Of a DNA stretch of 64,000 nucleotides, positions 34,713-43,755 are shown one piece after another; the first letter of the stretch is position 1; every line of letters begins with the position of its first letter. The notes below the pieces were generated by a model, which saw only the letters and a list, made by a program, of their open reading frames with translations, did not search any database and was not told the origin of the DNA. The DNA lies in NCBI RefSeq assembly GCF_037976825.1, contig NZ_CP150269.1, positions 1,345,501-1,409,500 on the forward strand. Direction: 5' to 3'. The DNA comes from Paenibacillus sp. FSL K6-1330. GTDB taxonomy: Bacteria; Bacillota; Bacilli; Paenibacillales; Paenibacillaceae. A program made the translations under genes and the position numbers.

Positions 34713-35648
34713 TCAGAATAGCGCGTTCTCTTTGCTGAATTTAATAACGAGTCGATTGGCGATGTAGACAAGTGTGAATCCGACCAGCGATTGGTACACA
34801 CCTGCGGCAGAGGACATGCCCACATCGTTCAATTTGATCAAGCCGCGATAAACATAGGTGTCAATCGTATTGGTAACATCGTATAGCGGACCGGAATCCA
34901 TCGGTACCTGGTAGAACAGTCCGAAGTCGGAATAGAATATCGTTCCGATTGCAAGCAGCACGAGCGTAATCATCGTTGGCTTCAGGGAAGGCAATGTGAT
35001 GTGAACGATCTGCTTCCACCGGTTCGCCCCGTCAATTACAGCCGCTTCATAGTAGCCCCGATCAATGCCGACTACGGTCGCGTAGTAGATGATGCAGCTA
35101 TACCCGACGGTTTTCCATAGATGTACAATCGTCAAGATATAGGGCCAGTATTTCGGCTCCGTGTACCATGAAATGCTCTTCAGTCCGAGAGGCTCCAGAA
35201 TGGAGTGATTGATAAAACCGGACTCGGAGCTAAACAGGGCGAATACAAGATAACTTACGACAACAATGGAGATCAGATAAGGCAGCAGGATCAGCGTTTG
35301 GTAGCTCTTTTTCCAAAACTTCGAACGAATTTCATTTAAGACTATGGCAATGGCAACGGCTAAAACAGTCCCCAAAATAATAAAGGCAAGGTTGTATCCC
35401 AGGGTGTTTCGGGTAATGATCCATGCCTCTTTCGTCTTGAAGAGGTATTCAAAGTTGCTTAAGCCTGCAAACGGGCTATCGATGATCCCTTTATTCCAGT
35501 TAATATGTTTAAACGCGATGATGATGCCAGCCATTGGTACATAGTTGTTGATCAGCAGGTAAATAAGGCCTGGAATCATCATGATGTACATGGGAATAAA
35601 GCGTTTAATACTGGTTTTTCCAGCTCTTTTTACCTTTGGTGCCGCCAT
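34713..35648 (-). CDS. Carbohydrate ABC permease, LplB type
   Basis: About 311 residues, six membrane segments, EAA loop YYEAAVIDGANRWKQIVHI. ATG 35648 is preferred because AAAGGAG precedes it; upstream in-frame starts overlap that site. Ends 18 bases before the LplC-type gene. Confidence 0.92.
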   Translation of the reverse strand: MAAPKVKRAGKTSIKRFIPMYIMMIPGLIYLLINNYVPMAGIIIAFKHINWNKGIIDSPFAGLSNFEYLFKTKEAWIITRNTLGYNLAFIILGTVLAVAIAIVLNEIRSKFWKKSYQTLILLPYLISIVVVSYLVFALFSSESGFINHSILEPLGLKSISWYTEPKYWPYILTIVHLWKTVGYSCIIYYATVVGIDRGYYEAAVIDGANRWKQIVHITLPSLKPTMITLVLLAIGTIFYSDFGLFYQVPMDSGPLYDVTNTIDTYVYRGLIKLNDVGMSSAAGVYQSLVGFTLVYIANRLVIKFSKENALF

Positions 35649-35687
35649 GATGGCCATTCTCCTTTCAGCCAATAATCGAAAAAAAGA

Positions 35688-37214
35688 TTATTTATTGTTA
35701 GCAGCCCACTTATCAAGTTGGGATTGCTTCTCGGCAATAATGTCGTCAATGCCCGCATCCTTCAGTTCCTTCTGGAAGATCGGCAATGCCGTCTCAGGGT
35801 CAAGAACCCCGCACATCAAGGCTTCGTGATATTTAGCAACGACGTTGGACGCCGCAGTCATCTGGTTTCGTACACGGCTTGAATCAAAGGTGAAGCCGTA
35901 TGCTGCAGAGCGGATGGCAGTATTGTTAAATTCCTTCTGAACCTCCCAATAATCGGCCGGGTTTCCTTTCCATACATGACCAATGGTTTGGTTCGTCCAG
36001 ATCCAGCCTCCAGTCGGCGGGTATCCACTGTTACCGCCATTCACGCCTTCAGGGAAATCGATCATGGATTGTGCATTCCCAGCATCGCCAACGGTTACAT
36101 AGTGCTTATCCTGAATACCGTAGATCAGCAGGTTCACAATTTCAGGATCGGTGTACATCAAATTCAGCAATTTCATCGCCGCTTCGGGATGCTCACTTCC
36201 GCTGCTGATCGCCCAAGTAGCCATTTGCACGTCAGAGGTTGTTGTATAAGGAGGAATGATTTCGGATACGACGATTTCCGTGTTCCAATTTCTCGTCTCC
36301 TGTACGGCAAATCCAGGCTTCAGGTTGGCAAATCCGCCAAATGCGCTGCCTGCTTTCATCAGCGTGCCGGCACTTTCCGTATTGTTAATCGCATCTTTCA
36401 TGATCAGGCCGGATTGATACCATTTGTGCATGCGTGTAACAAAATCTTTGTATAAGTCCGTTTCATACAAGTTGACAACCTTCAGTTCCTTGCCAAAATC
36501 CATCAGTACGCCAAGGTTGGTCATATCGTCGCCAAGCGTATCCCAGCCCCAGTTACGAACCAGCTCGCCATTCGATGGAACGACAGGGATTACGTTGGGT
36601 TCATTCTCGCGGATCGTTGTCAGCGCTTCTTCCAACTGATCGAGTGTTTTGATATTGGCGTAATCGATGTTGTATTGATCCGCCAAGTCTTTTCTCATTT
36701 GGAAGCCATAGGCCTTGGCAAGGTCGCGACCTGTCGTAATACCGTAAATGTCATCGCCTATGCGGCCGCTCTCGATGTACTCAGGCCCGATTTCTTTAAC
36801 GAGGTCTTGACCATACTTCTCGAGCAAATCGTTAAGCGGGATGATCTGACCGTTGTTGGCAACCGTAGCCAGTGGCGTCATGTAGATCGGAAGCAAGTCC
36901 ACTCCCTTACCGGAGGCCAGCATCATTGTCGTCTGTTGTACGTAATTCCCGTACGAAATGTACGTGAGGTCCATTTCAACATTCAGCTTTTCTCTTGTGA
37001 TTTCGTTAACGGCCTCCACGACCTCTGCGGTATCTTTCTTGTTATTGCCCATCATGACAACGTTGAGCTTCACGAGCTCCTTTTCTTTCAAATCTCCTTC
37101 AGCGACAGGTCCCGAATCGTTCTTAGCGCCGGATCCGGAATCTTTGCCTCCGCAAGCGACAAGGATTGAAAGCGCTGTTATTATGACCAGCGCGCATGAC
37201 AGTATTCGTTTCAT
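35688..37214 (-). CDS. Carbohydrate-binding lipoprotein, LplA type
   Basis: 508 residues from ATG 37214, lipobox LVAC with Cys21. The mature protein is a long type-1 solute-binding protein of the LplA group, with a TATWAISSGSEHPEAAMKLL-like block (near residue 325-345) and the EFNNTAIRSAAYGFTFD segment late in the chain. An in-frame ATG 51 bases further up lacks the signal-peptide context. First gene of the importer operon; the divergent isomerase gene lies 200 bases away. No ATPase gene accompanies it. Confidence 0.92.
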   Translation of the reverse strand: MKRILSCALVIITALSILVACGGKDSGSGAKNDSGPVAEGDLKEKELVKLNVVMMGNNKKDTAEVVEAVNEITREKLNVEMDLTYISYGNYVQQTTMMLASGKGVDLLPIYMTPLATVANNGQIIPLNDLLEKYGQDLVKEIGPEYIESGRIGDDIYGITTGRDLAKAYGFQMRKDLADQYNIDYANIKTLDQLEEALTTIRENEPNVIPVVPSNGELVRNWGWDTLGDDMTNLGVLMDFGKELKVVNLYETDLYKDFVTRMHKWYQSGLIMKDAINNTESAGTLMKAGSAFGGFANLKPGFAVQETRNWNTEIVVSEIIPPYTTTSDVQMATWAISSGSEHPEAAMKLLNLMYTDPEIVNLLIYGIQDKHYVTVGDAGNAQSMIDFPEGVNGGNSGYPPTGGWIWTNQTIGHVWKGNPADYWEVQKEFNNTAIRSAAYGFTFDSSRVRNQMTAASNVVAKYHEALMCGVLDPETALPIFQKELKDAGIDDIIAEKQSQLDKWAANNK

Positions 37215-37421
37215 TTTGACAACACCCTTCTCTAGTAGAATCTTGTTTAATATCTTAACAAACAAGGTGAACGCGTATCTGTAAAAATAATGTCTTAAAT
37301 GATTGAAAAAATGACTTGTTATCCGGAAAGCCGCATTTGTTGATTCCCCGTAAACAGGTTTGTGCTAAGATGGTGCAGGCTCTTTGCCATAACTTAACAT
37401 CAGAAATGAGGCGGATTAGGC

Positions 37422-38168
37422 ATGACAAATCTGAAGGTTGCGTTACAACTGTATACTTTGCGCGATTACGATCAGGAAGATTTCGCTGCGAAGCTTAGAA
37501 AAGTAAGCGAGAACGGTTATGATGGTGTTGAATTTGCGGGATTTGCTGATATTCCGGCAGAAGAGATGAAGTCGATGCTGGAGAAGGCGGGACTGGAAGC
37601 CATGGGCAGCCATACGCGAATGGAGGAGCTGCTGGATCATTTGGAAGAGGTTATTGCTTACAATCAAGTCATCGGCTCTTCCTATATCGTGATCCCTTAC
37701 TATAAGATGGAATCGATGGAAGACGTACATAGCCTGATCGCGATCGTAAAAGAGATGGGCCCGAAGATCAAGGCAGCCGGTATGGATCTTCTATATCATA
37801 ATCATTATCATGAGTTCACGAACGAGTTCGGTGATCAACCCATACTCGAAATGCTGCGAGAAGCAACAAAGGAAACGGAGCTGGGTTTTGAAATCGATAT
37901 GTTTTGGACAACGCATGCTGACCGTGAGCCTGTAGAGGTCATGGAACGTTTCGGCTCACGCTGCAAGACGGTTCACGTGAAGGACATGGTGAATAAAGAA
38001 GTCAAAGAGATGACCGAGGTGGGAACAGGCATTCTTGATCTGAAAGGCATTATCGAGAAGGCCAAGTCCTCGGGCTACGAGTGGGTCGTTGTTGAGCAGG
38101 ACCGAATTAAGATCGATGGCTATGAGAGTGTCAAGATTTCGCTCGACCATGTGAAATCAATGCTATAA
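37422..38168 (+). CDS. Sugar phosphate isomerase/epimerase (xylose-isomerase-like TIM barrel)
   Basis: 248 residues, cytoplasmic. Pattern of the AP-endonuclease-2/IolE superfamily: ALQLYTLRDY at the start, GYDGVEFAGFA, LLYHNHYHEF with metal-binding His/Glu, GFEIDMFWTTHA, VHVKDM and VVVEQD at the end. Such enzymes act on keto-sugars or inositol derivatives. Divergent from the Lpl-type importer, so it probably metabolises the imported sugar (inference). Confidence 0.88.
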   Translation: MTNLKVALQLYTLRDYDQEDFAAKLRKVSENGYDGVEFAGFADIPAEEMKSMLEKAGLEAMGSHTRMEELLDHLEEVIAYNQVIGSSYIVIPYYKMESMEDVHSLIAIVKEMGPKIKAAGMDLLYHNHYHEFTNEFGDQPILEMLREATKETELGFEIDMFWTTHADREPVEVMERFGSRCKTVHVKDMVNKEVKEMTEVGTGILDLKGIIEKAKSSGYEWVVVEQDRIKIDGYESVKISLDHVKSML

Positions 38169-38325
38169 GGGGCAGTGGTCGATAGGTAGGCTAAAATCTT
38201 TGTCTAATGGGTGTAAGTCTGACTGTAAAAAACGTTGTATTGAGGTGGCTCGAACACCATTTAAACACTTCCGATCATACGTGCTAAAATAGAACCATCA
38301 TACGTTGTTATTGGAGGTATCTTCA

Positions 38326-38841
38326 TTGAACATTCAACTGGGCCATTTTGAAGTGAATTCCGGACAATTGGTTGTGGCCGATCCTTGTTATGAATTGGAT
38401 ACGAACATTATTATTATGGGTGTGTTGGAAGCCGTATTGAATGGAACGTGGGTAGGGGAAGTGGAGAAGGTGGAGATCCCGGATTGGGGCGAAGCCAACG
38501 CCAAGCTAACGGCTTACCATCATTCGGCAGCTGAACAGGGGGCATTCCTGGAGTGGATCAAGTGTCCTTTTGTAGCTGGAGTGGATAGCGGGCAGGCCGG
38601 GATTTTTGATATTCCAAAGTACCGAATTCCTGATGCGGATTCGACCTCGGACAGCTCGGATACGGATACGGAATGGTATTATGCCTGCTGCGACATCACC
38701 GGGAGTGGAGAAGAAGCGGGCGTTCTGGATGGAGGGGTCGTATCTCGAACCGGCATGGGCGATGGTGCATACGGCGTATATAAGGCCGTGAATGAGCAGG
38801 ATCAGGTGGTTGGCGTGAAGATTGTGTTTATTAAGAGGTAG
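38326..38841 (+). CDS. DUF4241-family protein
   Basis: 171 residues, soluble, acidic. The opening (GQLVVADPCYELDT) and the late YGVYKAVNEQDQVVGVKIVF block match DUF4241-type proteins, of unknown function. TTG 38326 is chosen because GGAGG lies 8 bases upstream; earlier in-frame starts overlap it. Contains a Ser/Asp-rich loop (DSTSDSSDTDT). Single gene with its own terminator. Confidence 0.65.
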   Translation: MNIQLGHFEVNSGQLVVADPCYELDTNIIIMGVLEAVLNGTWVGEVEKVEIPDWGEANAKLTAYHHSAAEQGAFLEWIKCPFVAGVDSGQAGIFDIPKYRIPDADSTSDSSDTDTEWYYACCDITGSGEEAGVLDGGVVSRTGMGDGAYGVYKAVNEQDQVVGVKIVFIKR

Positions 38842-38874
38842 TCGAGTGTCAGTGAAACCAATATGAGCAAGTGC

Positions 38875-38912
38875 AAACAGCCATGGAAGGTAACCCTTTT
38901 GTGGCTGTTTTA
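38875..38912 (+). terminator. Terminator after DUF4241 gene
   Basis: AAACAGCCA / TGGCTGTTTT stem with a partly paired loop and a short T-run. Confidence 0.7.
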
Positions 38913-39005
38913 CTGAATTAACAGAGGAGGCGGAGCAGCTCTTAGAGGAGTTACAGGAAGGTTAGCGAATAAATAGGGAATCCACTTTAAATCGAAGGTG
39001 ATTCC

Positions 39006-39953
39006 ATGAGTTTTAGGATTAACAAGAGTGAGCAGCACGCAAAGAAGGCTCCACCGGCATACCTAATCGGTCTAATCGGAATGTTATTGTCGGTAGTCAT
39101 TGCCATCGGCATATTGAGTATGACGGACTTCGAGTTATATTCGTATTCCATCTTATTTGTTCTTCCTTTGGGTGCGATTGCCTTGGGTATGATTTCAACG
39201 TCGGTTTATACTTGGCGAATCGTAAGCAGAGGCTATAAGCCGTCCAGGCAATATTATGCGGTTTCATTACTCATGGCGTTCATCACCTTTTTCTTGATTC
39301 AATATGGTGAATATCAAACAACGTATGTAACTGAAGACCATACGATCAATCATCAGTTTAAAGGGGAACCTATCCGCAACTACACCGATGCGCAGGAAAA
39401 TGTCCTTACGTTTCCCAATTACCTTGCCTTTAAATTGAAGACTGGCGAAACAAGCTTCATACATCGTGGCGGCGAGGTCATTGAAATGAATTCATCCTCA
39501 GGTTCCAACTGGTTCAGTTGGAGTTTGAGCCTTGTCGGATTCCTGTTGGGTAGCACATTTCCAGGCTGGTTCTCCCAGCAGGGCACGCTGCATTGTACGG
39601 CATGCAAACGAGCGTATGTGACAGAACACAAGCTGGGAGAGCTCACCTTTGAGAGAGTCACGGAGCTCCACGATGTTCTTGTTCAAGAAATCCAATCCGA
39701 TAATTTCAACGCATTTATAGACATCGTCAATCGATATGATATTTTCAAAAACAATGAAGCCCATGATCTTCAAGAAACCTACGTCATTAATATAGGTGTC
39801 TGCCCAAACTGCAACCATGGATATGTAATCATGAGACATTACTCTCGCATTGATGCAGAAGGAGGCTCTTTCAGCGAAGATAATAAAAAAATCGTACTTC
39901 CAACTACGGGGTCGTTTGCTGCACAGGGGTTTCGTTATGTGAAAGCGGTGTAA
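39006..39953 (+). CDS. Membrane protein with zinc-ribbon-like cysteines
   Basis: 315 residues. Membrane segments at about 20-42, 47-68 and 82-102, and a weak one near 165-185, then a cytoplasmic or external tail with two CxxC pairs, CTACKRAY and CPNCNHGY, some 60 residues apart, which could form a zinc ribbon. No family recognised. AAGGTGATTCC precedes ATG. Followed by a terminator, so monocistronic. Confidence 0.7.
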   Translation: MSFRINKSEQHAKKAPPAYLIGLIGMLLSVVIAIGILSMTDFELYSYSILFVLPLGAIALGMISTSVYTWRIVSRGYKPSRQYYAVSLLMAFITFFLIQYGEYQTTYVTEDHTINHQFKGEPIRNYTDAQENVLTFPNYLAFKLKTGETSFIHRGGEVIEMNSSSGSNWFSWSLSLVGFLLGSTFPGWFSQQGTLHCTACKRAYVTEHKLGELTFERVTELHDVLVQEIQSDNFNAFIDIVNRYDIFKNNEAHDLQETYVINIGVCPNCNHGYVIMRHYSRIDAEGGSFSEDNKKIVLPTTGSFAAQGFRYVKAV

Positions 39954-40037
39954 CTTTTAAAGATTCCGCCTACAAATTTGTTTGATGGATGTTGCGGAAT
40001 CATCGTAAAAGCAATGGAACCTCAAGCAACATCTTAG

Positions 40038-40083
40038 CCGAGCGAAAACTCAGGGCCGCTCCCTGTATTCGCTCGGTTTTTCT
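40038..40083 (+). terminator. Terminator after zinc-ribbon membrane protein
   Basis: CCGAGCGAA / TTCGCTCGG outer stem with CAGGG/CCCTG inner stem and TTTTTC. Confidence 0.85.
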
Positions 40084-40235
40084 GTTATAACATGCTCCTT
40101 GAACTTGAAACAAAAATGAGACAGTTCTTGTTCAACAGTTGGTTTACACTTAATTAAGATGTTGAAATTTATCAGATCACGTCGTGTTTCTATGACTCAT
40201 CGATGATTGTACTGATGCAAAGGAGAAACCTATAT

Positions 40236-43200
40236 ATGAAAAAAATGTCTATCATGCTGGCAGTAACGCTCATTTTTTCGATGGTGCTTGCTCCCTTGGC
40301 TTCCGCTCTGCCCGGGGTCGGGGCTGGTAATGCCTCGATCCCGTCCGAAGCGGACGGTTGGGTATGGGTCGGGACAGCAGAAGAACTGGCTTATATTAAT
40401 CGGAATCAAGCATCTTACCTGGATCGGAATATCCGATTGACCGGCGACATCGATATGACCGGGTACGATTGGTTGCCTATAGCCGATGAAGCGACCGTCT
40501 TCAGCGGTATTTTCGACGGAAGTGGACACCGGATCGAAGGTCTCACCATCGATGGAGGAGCTCTACAGTATGTCGGCTTTTTCGGCCGCGTATCGGGGAC
40601 CATCCGTAATCTAAGCATTTCCGCACAAGTCAACGGCGGCAGTTATGCCGGCGGATTGGTGGGCCATCTGATGGGCGGCAGCATCATCAACTCGCATTCA
40701 CAGGGCACGGTTACAAGCGGTAATACGGGTACTGGGGGCGTGAGCGTAGCAGGCGGGTTGGTCGGGACGGCCTATGGCGATTCGACCATTCTTCGCTCCT
40801 CTTCATCCGCTGCCGTTAAGAGCGGCGATGCCTCCAATCAGTATGCGGGCGGCCTGGTTGGAGCTCAGGGAGCAGGCAGTATCAATGAATCGTATGCCAC
40901 CGGAAGGATCACGAATACGGCGGGCGATCACTTTTTTTTTGGCGGCGGGTTGGCCGGACAATTGATATACGGAACGATCGCCAATAGCTATTCTTCGACT
41001 GCCGTCATGCAGTCCGGAAGCGTCACCTATTACACAGTTGGCGGCTTTATCGGAATCTTGACGTATGCCTCCATCAACGCCTCGTATTACGATAACACGG
41101 TATCGGTCCAAACCACTGGCGTGGGAGTTGGGGAAAACTTAGGCCCGCCTCAACTCACAGGCCTTACGACCAACGACATGAAGGCAGCCTCCAATTATGG
41201 CGGTTGGGATTTCGCGAACACGTGGGCCGTCGATGCTGGCGTCAATGGGGGTTATCCTTATTTGCGCCCGGGCATCTTGACAACCGATCTTCAGCGGGCA
41301 GTCAAGGACGTTCCCTATTCGATTGCGATTGATGCTTTCGATGGCGCAAGAGGAGGACTGGTTTGGAGTGCCTCCGGACTTCCCAATGGCCTATCGATGA
41401 CTGCTTATGGGACGATCGAAGGCAGCGCTACGGTGAGCGGTACGTTCCCGGTTACGGTTTCAGCGACCGATGCAGGCCGGAACATCGCCAGCGCTGTGTT
41501 GACCCTGAACGTGGATCAACCTGCACCGGACATCGGCGGGCTTGCTATTAGTCCAGGCAGCGCGAACGGCTCGACGAGCGTGACGGCGGTTCCGGGCGAC
41601 CCGGGACATACGTTTGCTTATCTGCTCGAGAAGGATGCCGGTGTTCGTCCTCTGGTGGGTGATGCGCTGCCTGCTGAAGCGACCTCGTACTTGCTAGGCA
41701 CGGACATTTTGGATCTAGTCCCGGGTCAATATCTTCAGGTATTTGAGCTGGATGCACAGGAGCGCATCCATGCATGGAGCAGCGTACAGGTAGAAGGGGC
41801 CCATATTCGAGACCAGGTCCGCGTGACGGGAGTGACGCTGGATCAGACGGAGCTGACCCTTACAGCTGGAGGTGCTTCGCAGAAGCTGACAGCCGTCGTT
41901 ACGCCGGTGAATGCGACGAACCAGACGGTATCCTGGGACTCCAGCGATCCAGCCGTCGCCGAGGTGGATCAGAGCGGTGAGGTGACGCCGATCGCGGAAG
42001 GTACGGCGGTCGTTACGGTGACAACCGCCGACGGAGGGTTCACGGCCACCGCAGCAGTGACGGTACAATCGGCTCCAGCAGATACGGGGACGGTGATCGG
42101 CGCAGTCTACGGTACAGGGAATACACCTCTGGCCGGTGCGGCGGTATCGGTGGGCGGAATGAAGGATATGACCGACGCCGAGGGGAGATTTGCCCTGAAT
42201 AACGTAGCGGCAGGCCGCCATGCACTCACGGTGACAGCAGCGACGTATAACGATTATGAAACAACCGTAAATGTTTTAGCTGGGGAGACGGTCGATGTAG
42301 GACGCATCGATCTGAGAACTGTCTATACCCCTAAACCGGAATCTCCATCCTATAGCTGGGTTCCTCCTGTTCCTACCCCTATCCCTACACCGGACCCAAG
42401 GACTGTCGTAACGATCAACGGCAAACAAGTTCGGGTAATCGCCAAAAAAGAGCAGGAGCATGACGGACGCACCGTTCTAAGACTGATTCCAGGCTCCGAG
42501 TTGGTTCAGTCATGGGCCGCTGACGGGGACGACATCGTCATCGACATCGACAATGAGGATCCGGTGGTGAAGGTTGATCTTCCGGTTGAAGCACTGCAGG
42601 TTCTCCTTGCGGTGAAGCCGAATGCAGCCATTCGAATTGGGGTAATCGGGGCAAGCTACCGCGTTCCGCTGCACGTGCTAAGTGACCTTCCGAACCGAGC
42701 GACCGTAACGGTTGTTATTGCGAAAATGACGGATTCCGCAAGCCGCGAGCTGGATGAGGAATTGACCCGTCAAGGGTATGACATGTTGGCGGAACCGACG
42801 AGCTTTGAGCTATACAGCGACGGCAATATAAGAATCGAAGCGGAAGGCACGTATTTGGAGCGGGCATTCTCAATAAACGCTGCGGCAGAACCCGGCCGTT
42901 CCACCGTCGTGTGGGTGGATGACGCAGGGAAGCCGAGCTTCGTGCCTTCCGTTTTTGAAGGGGAGACAGCGACTTTTTATGGCGCATATAACGGCGTGTT
43001 CACCGCGGTTCGGTCTAACCGAACCTTCGAGGATATCCAGGGACATTGGGCGCAAAGCGACATCGAGCGGATGGCGAACAAGCTGATCGTGAACGGATCG
43101 GTTGACGGCACGTTTGATACTAACCGTACGGTGACCCGCGCCGAGTTTGTCGCGATGCTCGTGCGTTCGCTCGGACTCGCTGAGAAGCCGCAGCTTTCTG

Positions 43201-43580
43201 CTTATTCGGACGTGTGGCCGAAAGAAGTTTGGTATGCCGGTGCGGTTGGAGCCGCATCCGCTGCCGGCTTGATTGAAGGCTACGCCGACGGTTCGTTCCG
43301 ACCGGACGCTAGGGTCACGAGAGAGCAGGTGGTGGTTATGCTGGGCAGAGCCGTCTTATATGCCGGCGAGCTTCCGTCGCAGGATGTCTCCGCGTTGGAA
43401 CGTTTCGCGGATCATGCCCAGGTATCCGAGTGGGCTAAGGGACCGGCTGCCGAGCTGCTGGCCGCGGGCATGATCGAAGGCGTCGGCAATGCTGCGTTCG
43501 CACCGCAGGCGTTTGCCACGCGGGCCCAAAGCACCGTTCTCTTAAACCGAATGCTGCTCTACTTGAATTTCATGAACTAA
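40236..43580 (+). CDS. SLH-anchored surface protein with GLUG, Ig-like and BIG2 domains
   Basis: Secreted wall protein, 1114 residues from ATG 40236 (signal peptide 1-25, ending ASA). Order: GLUG-type Gly-rich repeats about 95-350 (repeated YAGGLVG/GGLAGQ units); putative Ig/cadherin-like domain ~360-435; BIG2 domain ~529-615 (VTGVTLDQTELTLTAGG); carboxypeptidase-regulatory-like beta sandwich ~620-695; Pro-rich linker ~700-725; a domain I do not recognise; three SLH motifs ~930-1110 (FEDIQGHW, YSDVWPKEVWY, FADHAQVSEW) binding pyruvylated wall polymer. Adhesin or scaffold role is inferred. GC content is higher than in neighbours. Own terminator. Confidence 0.9.
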   Translation: MKKMSIMLAVTLIFSMVLAPLASALPGVGAGNASIPSEADGWVWVGTAEELAYINRNQASYLDRNIRLTGDIDMTGYDWLPIADEATVFSGIFDGSGHRIEGLTIDGGALQYVGFFGRVSGTIRNLSISAQVNGGSYAGGLVGHLMGGSIINSHSQGTVTSGNTGTGGVSVAGGLVGTAYGDSTILRSSSSAAVKSGDASNQYAGGLVGAQGAGSINESYATGRITNTAGDHFFFGGGLAGQLIYGTIANSYSSTAVMQSGSVTYYTVGGFIGILTYASINASYYDNTVSVQTTGVGVGENLGPPQLTGLTTNDMKAASNYGGWDFANTWAVDAGVNGGYPYLRPGILTTDLQRAVKDVPYSIAIDAFDGARGGLVWSASGLPNGLSMTAYGTIEGSATVSGTFPVTVSATDAGRNIASAVLTLNVDQPAPDIGGLAISPGSANGSTSVTAVPGDPGHTFAYLLEKDAGVRPLVGDALPAEATSYLLGTDILDLVPGQYLQVFELDAQERIHAWSSVQVEGAHIRDQVRVTGVTLDQTELTLTAGGASQKLTAVVTPVNATNQTVSWDSSDPAVAEVDQSGEVTPIAEGTAVVTVTTADGGFTATAAVTVQSAPADTGTVIGAVYGTGNTPLAGAAVSVGGMKDMTDAEGRFALNNVAAGRHALTVTAATYNDYETTVNVLAGETVDVGRIDLRTVYTPKPESPSYSWVPPVPTPIPTPDPRTVVTINGKQVRVIAKKEQEHDGRTVLRLIPGSELVQSWAADGDDIVIDIDNEDPVVKVDLPVEALQVLLAVKPNAAIRIGVIGASYRVPLHVLSDLPNRATVTVVIAKMTDSASRELDEELTRQGYDMLAEPTSFELYSDGNIRIEAEGTYLERAFSINAAAEPGRSTVVWVDDAGKPSFVPSVFEGETATFYGAYNGVFTAVRSNRTFEDIQGHWAQSDIERMANKLIVNGSVDGTFDTNRTVTRAEFVAMLVRSLGLAEKPQLSAYSDVWPKEVWYAGAVGAASAAGLIEGYADGSFRPDARVTREQVVVMLGRAVLYAGELPSQDVSALERFADHAQVSEWAKGPAAELLAAGMIEGVGNAAFAPQAFATRAQSTVLLNRMLLYLNFMN

Positions 43581-43598
43581 TTGCAGTTGAATAGCTGA

Positions 43599-43635
43599 CG
43601 CGCACATTCCAACCGAGAATGTGCGCGTTTTTTTT
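43599..43635 (+). terminator. Terminator of SLH protein gene
   Basis: CGCGCACATTC / GAATGTGCGCG perfect stem followed by eight T. Confidence 0.93.
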
Positions 43636-43755
43636 CGTTTATTCCGTTATGGAGCCTATTCGTAGACTCGAAACATAGTATAGTATAAAAAAATAGCAGG
43701 TTTACTAGTTGTAAGATTCAACGGGCGAGAAGCGGATGGAGTGAGGATGTAACGG